A stretch of DNA of 64,000 bases from [Mycobacterium] crassicus (GTDB taxonomy: Bacteria > Actinomycetota > Actinomycetes > Mycobacteriales > Mycobacteriaceae): the NCBI RefSeq assembly GCF_020181615.1, contig NZ_CP084029.1:1923397-1987396 (forward strand). Reading direction: 5' to 3'. Numbering within the stretch: the first letter of the stretch is position 1; each line of letters opens with the position of its first letter. Shown here piece after piece: positions 33,733-42,226 of this stretch. A program made the position numbers and the translations under genes. Under the pieces are notes generated by a model that did no database searches, was not told the DNA's origin, and saw only the letters and a program-made list of their open reading frames with translations.

Positions 33733-35109
33733 TCAGGTTGAACGGGTTGTCGTCGCTGCCAGGCGCCGGACTTCTCCGGTGTTCCGGGTTGTGCGCAACC
33801 GGCGTGCGCGCCGCCTGCCCTCGCCGATCTCGCGGCGCAACGACTTCAGATAGTGATTGTGGTCGACCTGAACCGTGTGCCGCGTGGACGCGATGAAGCG
33901 CTTACGCAGCGCGGTCTGGTCGGCCTCGATGGCCCGGCACATATCCTGCGGACTCGGCAGAGCACACGTTCCCGACAGCAGTGCGCCGACCCATTTGCCC
34001 TGCAGTTCTGCCAGCGGCTGGATGGCGCCCAGGGGCTGGCAGAGCCCGATGAAGAACAGTCCGGGCCGATCGGGGTGAACCACTCGGTGGTAGAGCGCGA
34101 TCTGATTGTCCGGTGCACAGAAATACGATTCGTCGAAGAACGGGAAGGTGATGTTGTAGCCCGTAGCGCAGACGATCATGTCGACCTGCTCAACCGAGCC
34201 GTCGACGAACCGAACCCGATCACCGAGGAGTTCGGCGATCCTGGGTTTGGGTTGGATCCTGCCCATCCGCAGTTCGTCCATGATGCTCGCCGACATCGTC
34301 GGGTGTGCGTTGCCGAACGCGTGATCGGGAACCGGAAGGCCGTAGTCCTGACCGCGTCCGTTCGCCAACCGCATCAGTGCCCCGAGCGCTATCCGTCCGA
34401 GTTTGTAGGATGCGGAGTCCAACAGCCAATTCGGCGGCGCCATCCCGAAGACATACTTGGGCATGATGTGGGCACCGCGCCGAACCGACAGTATCGTCTT
34501 GTCGGCGACGTGGGCTGCCTCGCAGGCGATGTCGACCGCGCTGTTGCCGATTCCCACCACCGCGACCCGCTTGCCCGCCATGAATGCGGGGTCGCGGTAC
34601 TCACGAGAATGCATGATCGTGCCGTCGAAGGTCCCGGGAAACATCGGTTCCGGCATGCGCGGATCCCAGTGGTGACCGTTTGCCACCAGCACGTAGTCGT
34701 AGTCCTGGGTGCTGCCATCGGACAGCTCGACCGCGAAGCCTCCGCCGGTACGGGGTGTCACACGGGTGACCTCGGTTTGGAACCTGATGTGCTCGTGCAG
34801 GCCGAAGTGTCGGGCGTAGTCGTCGAAGTAGCGGGCGAAGTCCCAGTGGCTCGGGTAGGACGGCAGGTCCGCGGGCATCGGAAAATCGTGATACCCCATG
34901 TAGGCCTTGGGCGCATTGGAGTTCAGCGTGCGGTAGGCGGCAGCCGTGCCGCTGGGATTGTCGAAAACCCACAGGCCACCCACGCGGTCACTCTTCTCGT
35001 AACAGTCGAAGGCGATCCCGGCCCCCTTGAGGCCTGCGCACGCGGCCAGGCCGGCCGAACCGGCTCCGATCACGCAGGCACGGGGAAGACCGTTGGTCGA
35101 GTCGGTCAT
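33733..35109 (-). CDS. Flavin-containing monooxygenase (FMO type)
   Basis: 458 aa. FAD motif GAGSAGLAACAGL near residue 16 and NADPH motif VVGIGNSAVD near residue 190. The FMO fingerprint FxGxxxHxxxY is present as FDGTIMHSREYR around residue 165; the Tyr (not Trp) marks it as an FMO rather than a type I Baeyer-Villiger enzyme. ATG at 35109 overlaps the preceding hydrolase stop by 4 nt. It would oxygenate a heteroatom or carbonyl group of the pathway substrate. C-terminal ~30 residues are Arg-rich, unlike typical members. Confidence 0.87.
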   Translation of the reverse strand: MTDSTNGLPRACVIGAGSAGLAACAGLKGAGIAFDCYEKSDRVGGLWVFDNPSGTAAAYRTLNSNAPKAYMGYHDFPMPADLPSYPSHWDFARYFDDYARHFGLHEHIRFQTEVTRVTPRTGGGFAVELSDGSTQDYDYVLVANGHHWDPRMPEPMFPGTFDGTIMHSREYRDPAFMAGKRVAVVGIGNSAVDIACEAAHVADKTILSVRRGAHIMPKYVFGMAPPNWLLDSASYKLGRIALGALMRLANGRGQDYGLPVPDHAFGNAHPTMSASIMDELRMGRIQPKPRIAELLGDRVRFVDGSVEQVDMIVCATGYNITFPFFDESYFCAPDNQIALYHRVVHPDRPGLFFIGLCQPLGAIQPLAELQGKWVGALLSGTCALPSPQDMCRAIEADQTALRKRFIASTRHTVQVDHNHYLKSLRREIGEGRRRARRLRTTRNTGEVRRLAATTTRST

Positions 35110-36008
35110 GATGCTGTCCTTTCGGTGAGAGACGCCAGGAACGAAATCTGGTCGGTGACCACGGCATCGAAAGCCGAGCCGGTGTCGTAGACGTCGAAAT
35201 GCCCGGCGCCGGCGTACTCATTCACCAGGGCATCGGCGCGCCGGGCCGCCGCCTTGGCCAGGTCGGGTGGTGCGTTGCGGTCGGCCGCGGCGATCTGCAC
35301 GAGCATGCGGCAGCTGATGCGGTCGGCGTGCAGGCCCGGCCGGTACCGCGGCACGTCGAGCAGCACGCGGGCCGCGAATTCGTTGCGCCACAACGGCGCG
35401 TCCTGCGCGATGGCCAGATAACCGGGCAAGGCGTCGGGCGTGGTGAGCATCGCGGCACTCCGGGGCGGTCCGGCGGCGGGCACCAGAACCGGCGGCCGCC
35501 CCGCGCGGGCCCTGATCGCATCTCGGATCGCGCTCGCCCCCAGACGAATCGCGGCGTAGGGCCGAATGGACCGGCTCATCCGCAGCACCGACTTCCGCCC
35601 ATCGACGATAGGAGTCAAGGCGATGGCACCGATGAGATCTGGGCGTTGGGCTGCGAGGGCGAAAACGTGGCCGCCCGACAGCGAGGTGCCCCAGACCGCA
35701 ACGCCGTTGACGTGCGGCAGTTGTTGGGCGGTGTCGATGGCAGCGTGGTAGTCCCGGAGCTGACCGGGGAAGTCGACGACCTGCCGTGTTCGGCCGCCGG
35801 AAGCACCGAACCCGCGGTAGTCGAAGCACAGGGTGTCGATCCCGGCTTCGGCGAAACGCTCGCCGAAACCGGCCAGCCCGGCATCCCGGGTGCCGCAGAA
35901 TCCGTGGGCCATCACCACGCACGGTCGCGAATCCGAACCGGCTGCGGCGTAGTGCCAGGCGGCGATTGTGACTCCGTCCACCGGGATCTGGATCTCGGAG
36001 CGCTTCAT
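35106..36008 (-). CDS. Alpha/beta hydrolase (dienelactone-hydrolase/S9-S15-like)
   Basis: 300 aa. The nucleophile elbow GTSLSGG (Ser about residue 103) and the oxyanion segment VVMAHGFCGTRD (about residue 32) are clear, with an acidic residue and the terminal His in NEYAGAGHFDVYD (about residue 272). Proteins like this hydrolyse esters or lactones. It sits between an enoyl-CoA hydratase and a flavin monooxygenase, overlapping each by 4 nt, which suggests that it opens an ester or lactone formed in the same pathway. Confidence 0.85.
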   Translation of the reverse strand: MKRSEIQIPVDGVTIAAWHYAAAGSDSRPCVVMAHGFCGTRDAGLAGFGERFAEAGIDTLCFDYRGFGASGGRTRQVVDFPGQLRDYHAAIDTAQQLPHVNGVAVWGTSLSGGHVFALAAQRPDLIGAIALTPIVDGRKSVLRMSRSIRPYAAIRLGASAIRDAIRARAGRPPVLVPAAGPPRSAAMLTTPDALPGYLAIAQDAPLWRNEFAARVLLDVPRYRPGLHADRISCRMLVQIAAADRNAPPDLAKAAARRADALVNEYAGAGHFDVYDTGSAFDAVVTDQISFLASLTERTAS

Positions 36009-36787
36009 CGCCGCGCCTGAGGGGTATTGGCGCCCGGGGCGGCCAGGAATCGGTGACAGGCCGCGCTGAACTCGGGGGTTCCGATGCAGTGCAGTTGGGC
36101 GTCCAACTCGGCGTCGAGGGTGTCATCCCATGTCGGGCGCGCGGAGCGGTCGATGATGCGCTTGGCCAGTCCATTCGCGGTGCGCGAACAGGCGAGCAAC
36201 TCGTCGGTCAATGCTGCGGTGACGGCCGCGAGCTTGGCGACGGGTGCGACGCGGTTGGCGATACCGAGGCGGCCGGCGCGCGTCCCGTCGATCATCGCCG
36301 AAGTCAGGATCAGCTCCTTGGCCCGCCCCGCCCCGACCAGCGATGTCAGCCGGCCGGTGCCACCGACGTCGGGCACCACGCCCATCCGGGTCTCGGGCAG
36401 TCCGAGCGTCGCGTCGGCGGCGACCACGCGCAGGTCGCACGCCAGCGCAAGCTCGAACCCTGCGCCGATCGCCCAACCGTGCACGCTTGCAACGGTCGGA
36501 ATCGGCAGTTGTTCGAGCCGGTCGTAGGCCGCCACAAAGGCGGAACGAATCCGCTTGAGACCCTCGGGGGTGGAAAGCCTTGTCAACGTGGATGCGTCGA
36601 TCCCCGCACTGAACCCAGGGCCATCGCCCCGGACCACGACGCAGCCGACCTCACCGTCGGTTTCCAGATCGGCCACCGCCGCAGTGAGATCCTCGATGAG
36701 TTCCTCGTCAAGGGCGTTGCGCCGCTCGGGGCGGGCGAGCACCAGGTGCGCGACACCATCGCTGCGTTCTAACCGGACATGAGCCAT
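36005..36787 (-). CDS. Enoyl-CoA hydratase/isomerase family protein
   Basis: 260 aa from ATG 36787 (MAHVRLERSDGVAHLVLARP, the usual crotonase start); the open frame extends 16 codons upstream but without family similarity. Crotonase-fold segments: GDGPGFSAGIDAS (oxyanion hole) near residue 60, SVHGWAIGAGFELALACDL near residue 98, and GVVPDVGGTGRL near residue 130. First gene of the minus-strand operon with hydrolase, FMO and PucR regulator; divergent from the mycofactocin-type SDR with 188 bp between the starts. Confidence 0.85.
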   Translation of the reverse strand: MAHVRLERSDGVAHLVLARPERRNALDEELIEDLTAAVADLETDGEVGCVVVRGDGPGFSAGIDASTLTRLSTPEGLKRIRSAFVAAYDRLEQLPIPTVASVHGWAIGAGFELALACDLRVVAADATLGLPETRMGVVPDVGGTGRLTSLVGAGRAKELILTSAMIDGTRAGRLGIANRVAPVAKLAAVTAALTDELLACSRTANGLAKRIIDRSARPTWDDTLDAELDAQLHCIGTPEFSAACHRFLAAPGANTPQARR

Positions 36788-36975
36788 GAGAGCAGCTAAC
36801 CGAGGAACTCCGCTCCAGGCCATGTCATTCGGCACAGAGACCGGCGGCAGGCTTGTGCAGCCTCAACGAAGGCCCCGGTTGGTCTTCCGATCCCGGCATT
36901 CGTCACCACAATGGGGCAGGGGAATGGCCAAAGTGGTTTGGCGGCAGTTTCTTCCGTTCTGCGAGAGGTGACACG

Positions 36976-37809
36976 ATGAATCGCCGATTCGAAGGCAAGG
37001 TGGCATTCATAACCGGTGCCGCCAGGGGGCAAGGCCGCGCCCATGCCGTGCGCTTCGCCGAAGAGGGAGCCGACATCATTGCGCTGGACCTGTGTCGGCA
37101 GCTGGACAGTGTCGCGTACGCGATGAGCACACCGGAGGATCTGGACGAGACGGTCAATCTCGTCGAGAAGACCGGGCAGCGGATCGTCGCGGAACAGTGC
37201 GATGTACGAGACCTCGAGCAGTTGACGGCGCTGCTGGACAACGCCGTCGGCGAGTTGGGCCGGATCGACTACGTACTGGCCAACGCCGGTATCGGACCGG
37301 TCTTCGGCGATCGATCACAGCAGCTGTCCGCCTACCTGGACGCTATCGGTGTGATGCTCAACGGGGTGTACTTCACCATCGAGGCGACGTTGCCGGCATT
37401 GCTGCGGCACGGCGACGGGGGTGCCGTCGTGATCACCAGTTCCGTGGCCGGACTGAGATCGGTCGGGCGCGGCTTTGCGACGAAGAGTCACGGTGGAGCC
37501 GGATACACCGCTGCCAAGCACGGCGTGGTCGGGTTGATGCGTTACTACGCAACGACACTCGCCGAACATGGTATTCGAGTCAACTCGGTGCATCCGACCG
37601 GCGTCGCCACGCCGATGATCCAGAATCCCGAGGTCGAGCGGTACATCGGCGAGCACCCCGAGTTCGGTGCGGCGTTGGAGAATCTGCTCCCCGCGCCCGT
37701 GGTGGAGTGCCTCGATGTGACCGAGGCGATGGTGTACCTCTGCGCGGACACCGGCCGCTACATCACCGGCGTCACGCTGCCGGTGGATGCAGGACTGACG
37801 GTGAAATAG
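36976..37809 (+). CDS. Mycofactocin-coupled SDR-family oxidoreductase (carveol-dehydrogenase-like)
   Basis: 277 aa from ATG 36976; upstream in-frame codons are not needed. The N-terminal TGAARGQGRAHAVRFAEEGAD followed by IIALDLC is the hallmark of mycofactocin-associated SDRs, which hold NAD tightly and need the redox cofactor mycofactocin to be recycled. NAG at 103-105, catalytic Tyr177 and Lys181 (YTAAKHG). Family members oxidise secondary alcohols of terpenes and similar compounds. It is followed by aldehyde and alcohol dehydrogenase genes, forming an alcohol-oxidation module. Confidence 0.85.
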   Translation: MNRRFEGKVAFITGAARGQGRAHAVRFAEEGADIIALDLCRQLDSVAYAMSTPEDLDETVNLVEKTGQRIVAEQCDVRDLEQLTALLDNAVGELGRIDYVLANAGIGPVFGDRSQQLSAYLDAIGVMLNGVYFTIEATLPALLRHGDGGAVVITSSVAGLRSVGRGFATKSHGGAGYTAAKHGVVGLMRYYATTLAEHGIRVNSVHPTGVATPMIQNPEVERYIGEHPEFGAALENLLPAPVVECLDVTEAMVYLCADTGRYITGVTLPVDAGLTVK

Positions 37810-37851
37810 GTGTCCGATCGAGTATCGACCAAAGAAGGTGGAGCAGCAGCG

Positions 37852-39330
37852 ATGACCGTTTTTGCTCGTCCGGGTTCTGCAGGTGCGCTTATGGGTTTTG
37901 AGGCGCGTTACGGGAATTTCATCGGTGGTCAGTGGGTGGCGCCGGTTGGTGGGGAGTATTTCGAGAACACCACGCCGGTGACCGGTGCGGTGTTCTGTGA
38001 GATTCCGCGGTCGACGGCGGCGGATATCGACATGGCTTTGGATGCTGCGCATGCGGCCGCCCCGGCGTGGGGTAAGACGGCGCCGGCGCAGCGGGCGGAG
38101 ATTCTGGGCAAGATCGCCGATCGTATCGATGCGAACCGTGAGGCGCTGGCGGTGGCTGAGGTGTGGGATAACGGCAAGCCGATCCGGGAGTGTTTGGCCG
38201 CTGATATTCCGCTGGCAGCGGATCATTTCCGGTATTTCGCGGCGGCGATCCGCACCCAGGAGGGGGCGTTGAGCCAGCTTGATGAGGACACGGTGGCGTA
38301 TCACTTCCATGAGCCGCTGGGGGTGGTGGGTCAGATCATTCCGTGGAATTTCCCGATCCTGATGGCGGCCTGGAAGCTGGCGCCGGCGCTGGCCGCCGGC
38401 AATGCGGTGGTCTTAAAGCCCGCCGAGCAGACCCCGGCCTCGATCCTGTTCCTGATGAGCTTGATCGGTGAGCTGTTGCCGCCGGGTGTGCTCAATGTGG
38501 TCAACGGATTCGGTGTTGAGGCCGGCAAACCGCTGGCCTGCAGTAATCGGATCGCCAAGATCGGTTTCACCGGGGAGACCACCACGGGGCGGTTGATCAT
38601 GCAGTACGCCAGTCAGAACATCATCCCGGTCACGCTGGAGTTGGGTGGCAAGAGCCCGAACGTCTTCTTCTCTGATGTGTTGGCGGCTGGTGATGATTTC
38701 CAGGACAAGGCCCTGGAGGGGTTTGCGGGGTTTGCGCTTAATCAGGGTGAGGTGTGTACCTGTCCGTCGCGGTCGCTGGTGCAGGCCGACATTTATGACG
38801 AGTTTTTGGAGTTGGCGGCGATCCGTACCAAGGCGATCCGTCAGGGTGATCCGCTGGATGCGACCACGATGATCGGGGCGCAGGCCTCCAATGATCAGTT
38901 GGAGAAGATCTTGTCCTATATCGAGATCGGCAAGGGCGAGGGTGCCCGGGTGGTCACCGGTGGGGAGCGTGCCGAACTCGGGGGGGAGCTCTCGGGTGGT
39001 TTCTATGTGCAGCCGACGATTTTCGCCGGTCATAACAAGATGCGGATCTTTCAGGAGGAGATCTTCGGTCCGATCGCCAACGACACCCTTTATGGCCTGG
39101 CTGCCGGGGTGTGGAGCCGTAACGGCAACACCGCCTATCGGGCCGGCCGTGACATCCAGGCCGGCCGGGTGTGGGTGAACTGCTATCACGCCTATCCCGC
39201 GCATGCGGCGTTCGGCGGCTACAAGCAGTCCGGGATCGGCCGGGAGAACCACAAGATGGCGCTGGAGCATTACCAACAGACCAAAAACCTGCTGGTCTCC
39301 TACTCCCAAACCGCCACCGGCCTGTTCTGA
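37852..39330 (+). CDS. Aldehyde dehydrogenase (ExaC/AldA type) with a 15-residue internal deletion
   Basis: 492 aa from ATG 37852. NAD-dependent ALDH resembling Rv0458 and other acetaldehyde dehydrogenases of about 507 aa. Conserved parts: [14 protein letters not shown] (162-175), Glu263 in [10 protein letters not shown], catalytic Cys302 in [11 protein letters not shown], and [16 protein letters not shown] near the end. At residues 407/408 the sequence reads EEIFGP directly joined to IANDTLYGL; relatives have about 15 more residues here (a beta strand and short helix after FGPV). The frame is kept, so this is an in-frame 45-bp loss at 39072/39073. The nucleotide composition is less GC-biased at third positions (many GGT, GTG, GAG/GAT) than neighbours. 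Activity is uncertain. Confidence 0.85.
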   Translation: MTVFARPGSAGALMGFEARYGNFIGGQWVAPVGGEYFENTTPVTGAVFCEIPRSTAADIDMALDAAHAAAPAWGKTAPAQRAEILGKIADRIDANREALAVAEVWDNGKPIRECLAADIPLAADHFRYFAAAIRTQEGALSQLDEDTVAYHFHEPLGVVGQIIPWNFPILMAAWKLAPALAAGNAVVLKPAEQTPASILFLMSLIGELLPPGVLNVVNGFGVEAGKPLACSNRIAKIGFTGETTTGRLIMQYASQNIIPVTLELGGKSPNVFFSDVLAAGDDFQDKALEGFAGFALNQGEVCTCPSRSLVQADIYDEFLELAAIRTKAIRQGDPLDATTMIGAQASNDQLEKILSYIEIGKGEGARVVTGGERAELGGELSGGFYVQPTIFAGHNKMRIFQEEIFGPIANDTLYGLAAGVWSRNGNTAYRAGRDIQAGRVWVNCYHAYPAHAAFGGYKQSGIGRENHKMALEHYQQTKNLLVSYSQTATGLF

Positions 39331-39381
39331 CCTCGATCCGATGAGCCGCCAACCCAGACCCCGCAAGATTGGAATGAAGAG

Positions 39382-40446
39382 ATGACTGACACCCTTGACA
39401 CCACCGCAGCATCCGCCGAGGTCATGCGCGCCGCCGTGGTCACGGAATTCGGTGCACCCCTGCAGATTTCCGAATTGGAGCTACCTGAGCCCAAGCATGG
39501 TCAGGCATTGGTCAAACTGGAGACCTCTGGGGTATGCCACACCGACCTGCATGCGGCACACGGTGACTGGCCCGTGAAGCCGCACCCGCCCTTCATCCCG
39601 GGTCATGAGGGGTGCGGCATCGTTGTCGCTCTCGGCGAAGGAGTCGACGACCTTCAGATCGGTGACAGGGTCGGCAATGTCTGGCTGTGGTCGGCCTGCG
39701 GCGAGTGCGAGTACTGCCGCACCGGCTGGGAGACGTTGTGTGAGAGCCAGCGCAACGGCGGTTACAGCGTCAACGGCAGCTTCGGGACCTACATGCTGGT
39801 CGACACCGCCTACGCGGCGCGAATTCCGGATGGCTGCGACCCGCTGGAGGTGGCGCCGATCTTGTGCGCCGGTGTCACCGTCTACAAGGGCTTGAAAGAA
39901 ACCGAGGCCAGTGCTGGTGAGTGGGTGGCCATCTCAGGTATCGGCGGTCTCGGCCATATCGCCGTGCAGTACGCCCGGGCGATGGGGTTGCGCGTGCTGG
40001 CTGTCGATGTGGATGACTCCAAGCTGGCGCTGGCCACCGAGCTGGGCGCTGAGGTAGCCCTCAATGCGCGCACCACCGACCTGGCGGTCGAAGCACGTAA
40101 GGCCACCGGGGGAGTGCACGGTGTCCTGGTCACCGCTGTGCACCCGGACGCGTTCGGCCAGGCGGTCGGGTTGGTGCGACGCGGCGGCACCATCGTCTTC
40201 AACGGTCTGCCACCCGGAGACTTCCCGGCACCGATCTTTGACATCGTGCTCAAGCGCCTGACCATCCGGGGCTCCATTGTGGGTACCCGCCAGGACCTGG
40301 CCGAGGCCCTGGACTTTTATGCCCGAGGCTTGATCAGGCCGAAGGTGACACCTGCCAAGCTCGACGACGTCAACGACATTCTCGGGCGCATGCAGCGCGG
40401 TCAGATCGACGGCCGCGTCGTCATCGACTACCGCGAGGGCTCCTAG
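39382..40446 (+). CDS. adhP: Zinc-dependent alcohol dehydrogenase (AdhP type)
   Basis: 354 aa, ATG 39382 after GAAGAG. Medium-chain Zn alcohol dehydrogenase of the AdhP/AdhA group, converting primary alcohols to aldehydes with NAD. GVCHTDLHAAHGDW (about residue 50, catalytic Zn Cys), GHEGCGIV (about 74), structural Zn cluster CGECEYCRTGWETLC (about 105-120), and GIGGLGHIAVQYA (about 190) for NAD. It follows the aldehyde dehydrogenase by 51 bp; together they would oxidise an alcohol to a carboxylic acid. Confidence 0.88.
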   Translation: MTDTLDTTAASAEVMRAAVVTEFGAPLQISELELPEPKHGQALVKLETSGVCHTDLHAAHGDWPVKPHPPFIPGHEGCGIVVALGEGVDDLQIGDRVGNVWLWSACGECEYCRTGWETLCESQRNGGYSVNGSFGTYMLVDTAYAARIPDGCDPLEVAPILCAGVTVYKGLKETEASAGEWVAISGIGGLGHIAVQYARAMGLRVLAVDVDDSKLALATELGAEVALNARTTDLAVEARKATGGVHGVLVTAVHPDAFGQAVGLVRRGGTIVFNGLPPGDFPAPIFDIVLKRLTIRGSIVGTRQDLAEALDFYARGLIRPKVTPAKLDDVNDILGRMQRGQIDGRVVIDYREGS

Positions 40447-40464
40447 CTGCGGAGGATTATTTTA

Positions 40465-40476
40465 CGATAGATATCG
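40465..40476. promoter_or_regulatory. CGATA-GA-TATCG palindrome downstream of adhP and the TetR gene
   Basis: CGATAGATATCG lies in the 57 bp between the convergent adhP and TetR genes, in an AT-rich patch (TTATTTTACGATAG). A related palindrome CGATCATATCG lies upstream of the same TetR gene at 41171-41181. Possible second binding site of the regulator, or chance; an RBS-like GGAGGA just before it does not lead to a gene. Confidence 0.3.
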
Positions 40477-40503
40477 GGACTTGCTCACGGTCAGAGGACC
40501 GGC

Positions 40504-41166
40504 TCAGCCCGCAGCGCGGCCCTTGGCCCGACGTCTGGCCGGCTTTGCGGCGGGGGCCAGGCTGTGGCGGATGAACGCCTGTGCGTTGGTCACCAGCGTG
40601 TCAACTGAATTCCGGCGGGGGTCCCACCACTCAGCGCTCCAGTTGAGGGCGCCGAGGATGAGTGACTGCGCGATTTTGGGATCGAGGTCACCGCGGATCT
40701 GGCCGTCGGCCGCGGCGGCAGCGATCAACCTCTGCCAAATGCGGTGATAGGCGGTGAGCTCCTTCTTCTGGCGGGCGCGCAGTCGATCCGGGATCTGACC
40801 GGAGTTGCGGATGGAGGCGCGAGCATAGTCCGAGAGATCGAGTCCATGGCGAAGGTGTACCTCTGCCGCAGTGAGGATTCGGTCCATGGGCGTGGTATCG
40901 GTCGGCAGGGCGTCAAGGGCTCGTTGCAGGTGATCACGAAGGTCGTTGATCCCGCGGAACATCGCCTCCTCGATGAGGTCTTCGCGCGATGCGAAGTAGT
41001 AATAGATTGCGGGAGCCTGTAATTCCGCATGTTTGGCCACATCGGTCAGCCGGGTTCCGGCGAAGCCTTTGGTGCTCAAGACGTGGGCGGTCGCGTCCAG
41101 GATGCGGGAACGGGTGCGTTCCGATTTGGACGGGTCCTTGACGGAGGCCTCTGATTTGCGGGGCAC
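40504..41166 (-). CDS. TetR/AcrR-family transcriptional regulator
   Basis: 220 aa with the TetR helix-turn-helix at about residues 17-60 (RILDATAHVLSTKGFAGTRL, then VAKHAELQAPAIYYYFASRE). The C-terminal domain contains ILGALNWSAEWWDP, a feature shared with the KstR2/FadR-like TetR regulators of lipid catabolism. It is clearly paralogous to the divergently encoded regulator at 41444-42094. The C-terminus is very basic. It converges on adhP and is a likely repressor of the alcohol-oxidation or CoA-ester genes. Confidence 0.87.
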   Translation of the reverse strand: MPRKSEASVKDPSKSERTRSRILDATAHVLSTKGFAGTRLTDVAKHAELQAPAIYYYFASREDLIEEAMFRGINDLRDHLQRALDALPTDTTPMDRILTAAEVHLRHGLDLSDYARASIRNSGQIPDRLRARQKKELTAYHRIWQRLIAAAAADGQIRGDLDPKIAQSLILGALNWSAEWWDPRRNSVDTLVTNAQAFIRHSLAPAAKPARRRAKGRAAG

Positions 41167-41170
41167 TGTT

Positions 41171-41181
41171 CGATCATATCG
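41171..41181. promoter_or_regulatory. CGAT-CAT-ATCG palindrome just upstream of the TetR start
   Basis: CGATCATATCG begins 4 bp upstream of the ATG of the minus-strand TetR gene. It may act as an autoregulatory operator. A similar palindrome is found beyond the 3' end of the gene. Confidence 0.35.
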
Positions 41182-41443
41182 AGTGTGACCTGCTTGACAG
41201 CGACCATGAAAGGACCTGCGATGGCCGGAGCTGAGGATTGTGACCTGCGGTAGGGGTGGTCGACGTGCCGATTCATCACCGTTCGTCCCCCGTCCGGGTC
41301 TGTTTTTTATGATAGATTAACCTGCGTGTGGCGCATCGGTGGTGACGGATCTTGCGACGTTGATCTTCGCCGTATCCACACAACGGACGTGCAGGACGCC
41401 GCTGGCGACCTCGATTCCGCGGCCTCGCGCTTATCATCGCTCT

Positions 41444-42094
41444 GTGGTTCAACAACGACGGCGCGCTACAGCGATCAGCGAGCCCGCGGGCGAGGGCGAA
41501 ACGTCCTCTGAAGCGATGTCGACACGGGAGCGGATCCTCGATGCGGCAGCTCATGTGCTGTCCGTGAACGGCTATGCCGGACTTCGCCTGACCGACGTGG
41601 CTGCTGAAGCCCGGCTGCAGGCCCCGGCCATCTACCACTACTACGCGTCGCGTGACGAGTTGGTAGAAGAGGTGATGTGGTCGGGAATCGTGGGAATGCG
41701 TGAGTATGTCGCGGCCGTGCTCGACGAGCTGCCTGATGGAACGCCGCCGCTGACGCGTTTGCTGACCAGCGTCGAGGCGCACCTGTGCCACGTGCTGCAG
41801 GCCTCCGACTACGCCACCGCGTGGATCCGCAATGCCGGTCAGGTGCCGCTGGCGATTCGGAAACGGCAGATCGTCGAGGAGGAGCGCTACGGCGAGATCT
41901 GGCGTCGACTCATTAACGATGTGGCCCGCGAGGGCCTACTGCGACCCGAACTGGACCTGTACATCGCACAGATGTTGGTCCTCGGCGCGTTGAACTGGGC
42001 CGTGGAGTGGTGGACACCCAGCCTCGGGTCCATCGAATCGGTTGTGGTGAACGCGAAGTCCTTGATCCGCCAAGGCCTTACCGACGACGCGTGA
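41444..42094 (+). CDS. TetR/AcrR-family transcriptional regulator, paralogue of the divergent neighbour
   Basis: 216 aa if started at GTG 41444, which is six bases downstream of TATCAT (41432-41437), an ideal leaderless arrangement; ATG 41516 would give 192 aa and also keeps the whole helix-turn-helix (RILDAAAHVLSVNGYAGLRL, VAAEARLQAPAIYHYYASRD). The C-terminal WAVEWWTPSLGSIESVV and the overall pattern mirror the TetR encoded at 40504-41166, so the pair arose by duplication. A TTTATGATAGATTA patch lies in the divergent region at 41306-41319. Confidence 0.83.
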   Translation: MVQQRRRATAISEPAGEGETSSEAMSTRERILDAAAHVLSVNGYAGLRLTDVAAEARLQAPAIYHYYASRDELVEEVMWSGIVGMREYVAAVLDELPDGTPPLTRLLTSVEAHLCHVLQASDYATAWIRNAGQVPLAIRKRQIVEEERYGEIWRRLINDVAREGLLRPELDLYIAQMLVLGALNWAVEWWTPSLGSIESVVVNAKSLIRQGLTDDA

Positions 42095-42142
42095 GGTCGC
42101 GGATACGGTAGCCGCACCACGCGGTAACCCCGCCGAGCAGAC

Positions 42143-42183
42143 ACTGAAGCCCCCTTTTCTTACCGGAAAAAGGGGGCTTCAGT
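42143..42183. terminator. Strong bidirectional hairpin between convergent TetR and accD6
   Basis: ACTGAAGCCCCCTTTT (42143-42158), a 9-base loop, and its exact complement AAAAGGGGGCTTCAGT (42168-42183): a 16-bp perfect stem, with T-rich and A-rich inner ends. It lies between two convergent genes, as expected for an intrinsic terminator working in both directions. Two smaller hairpins (CCCGC-tt-GCGGG and CTGC-tcgc-GCAG) follow within 42190-42220. Confidence 0.8.
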
Positions 42184-42226
42184 TGGGGGTACCGCCCGCT
42201 TGCGGGGGACTGCTCGCGCAGCGAAG

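Noticed and set aside
33733..35109. Type I Baeyer-Villiger monooxygenase
   Set aside because: The fingerprint has Tyr instead of the Trp at its end, so it is the FMO group.
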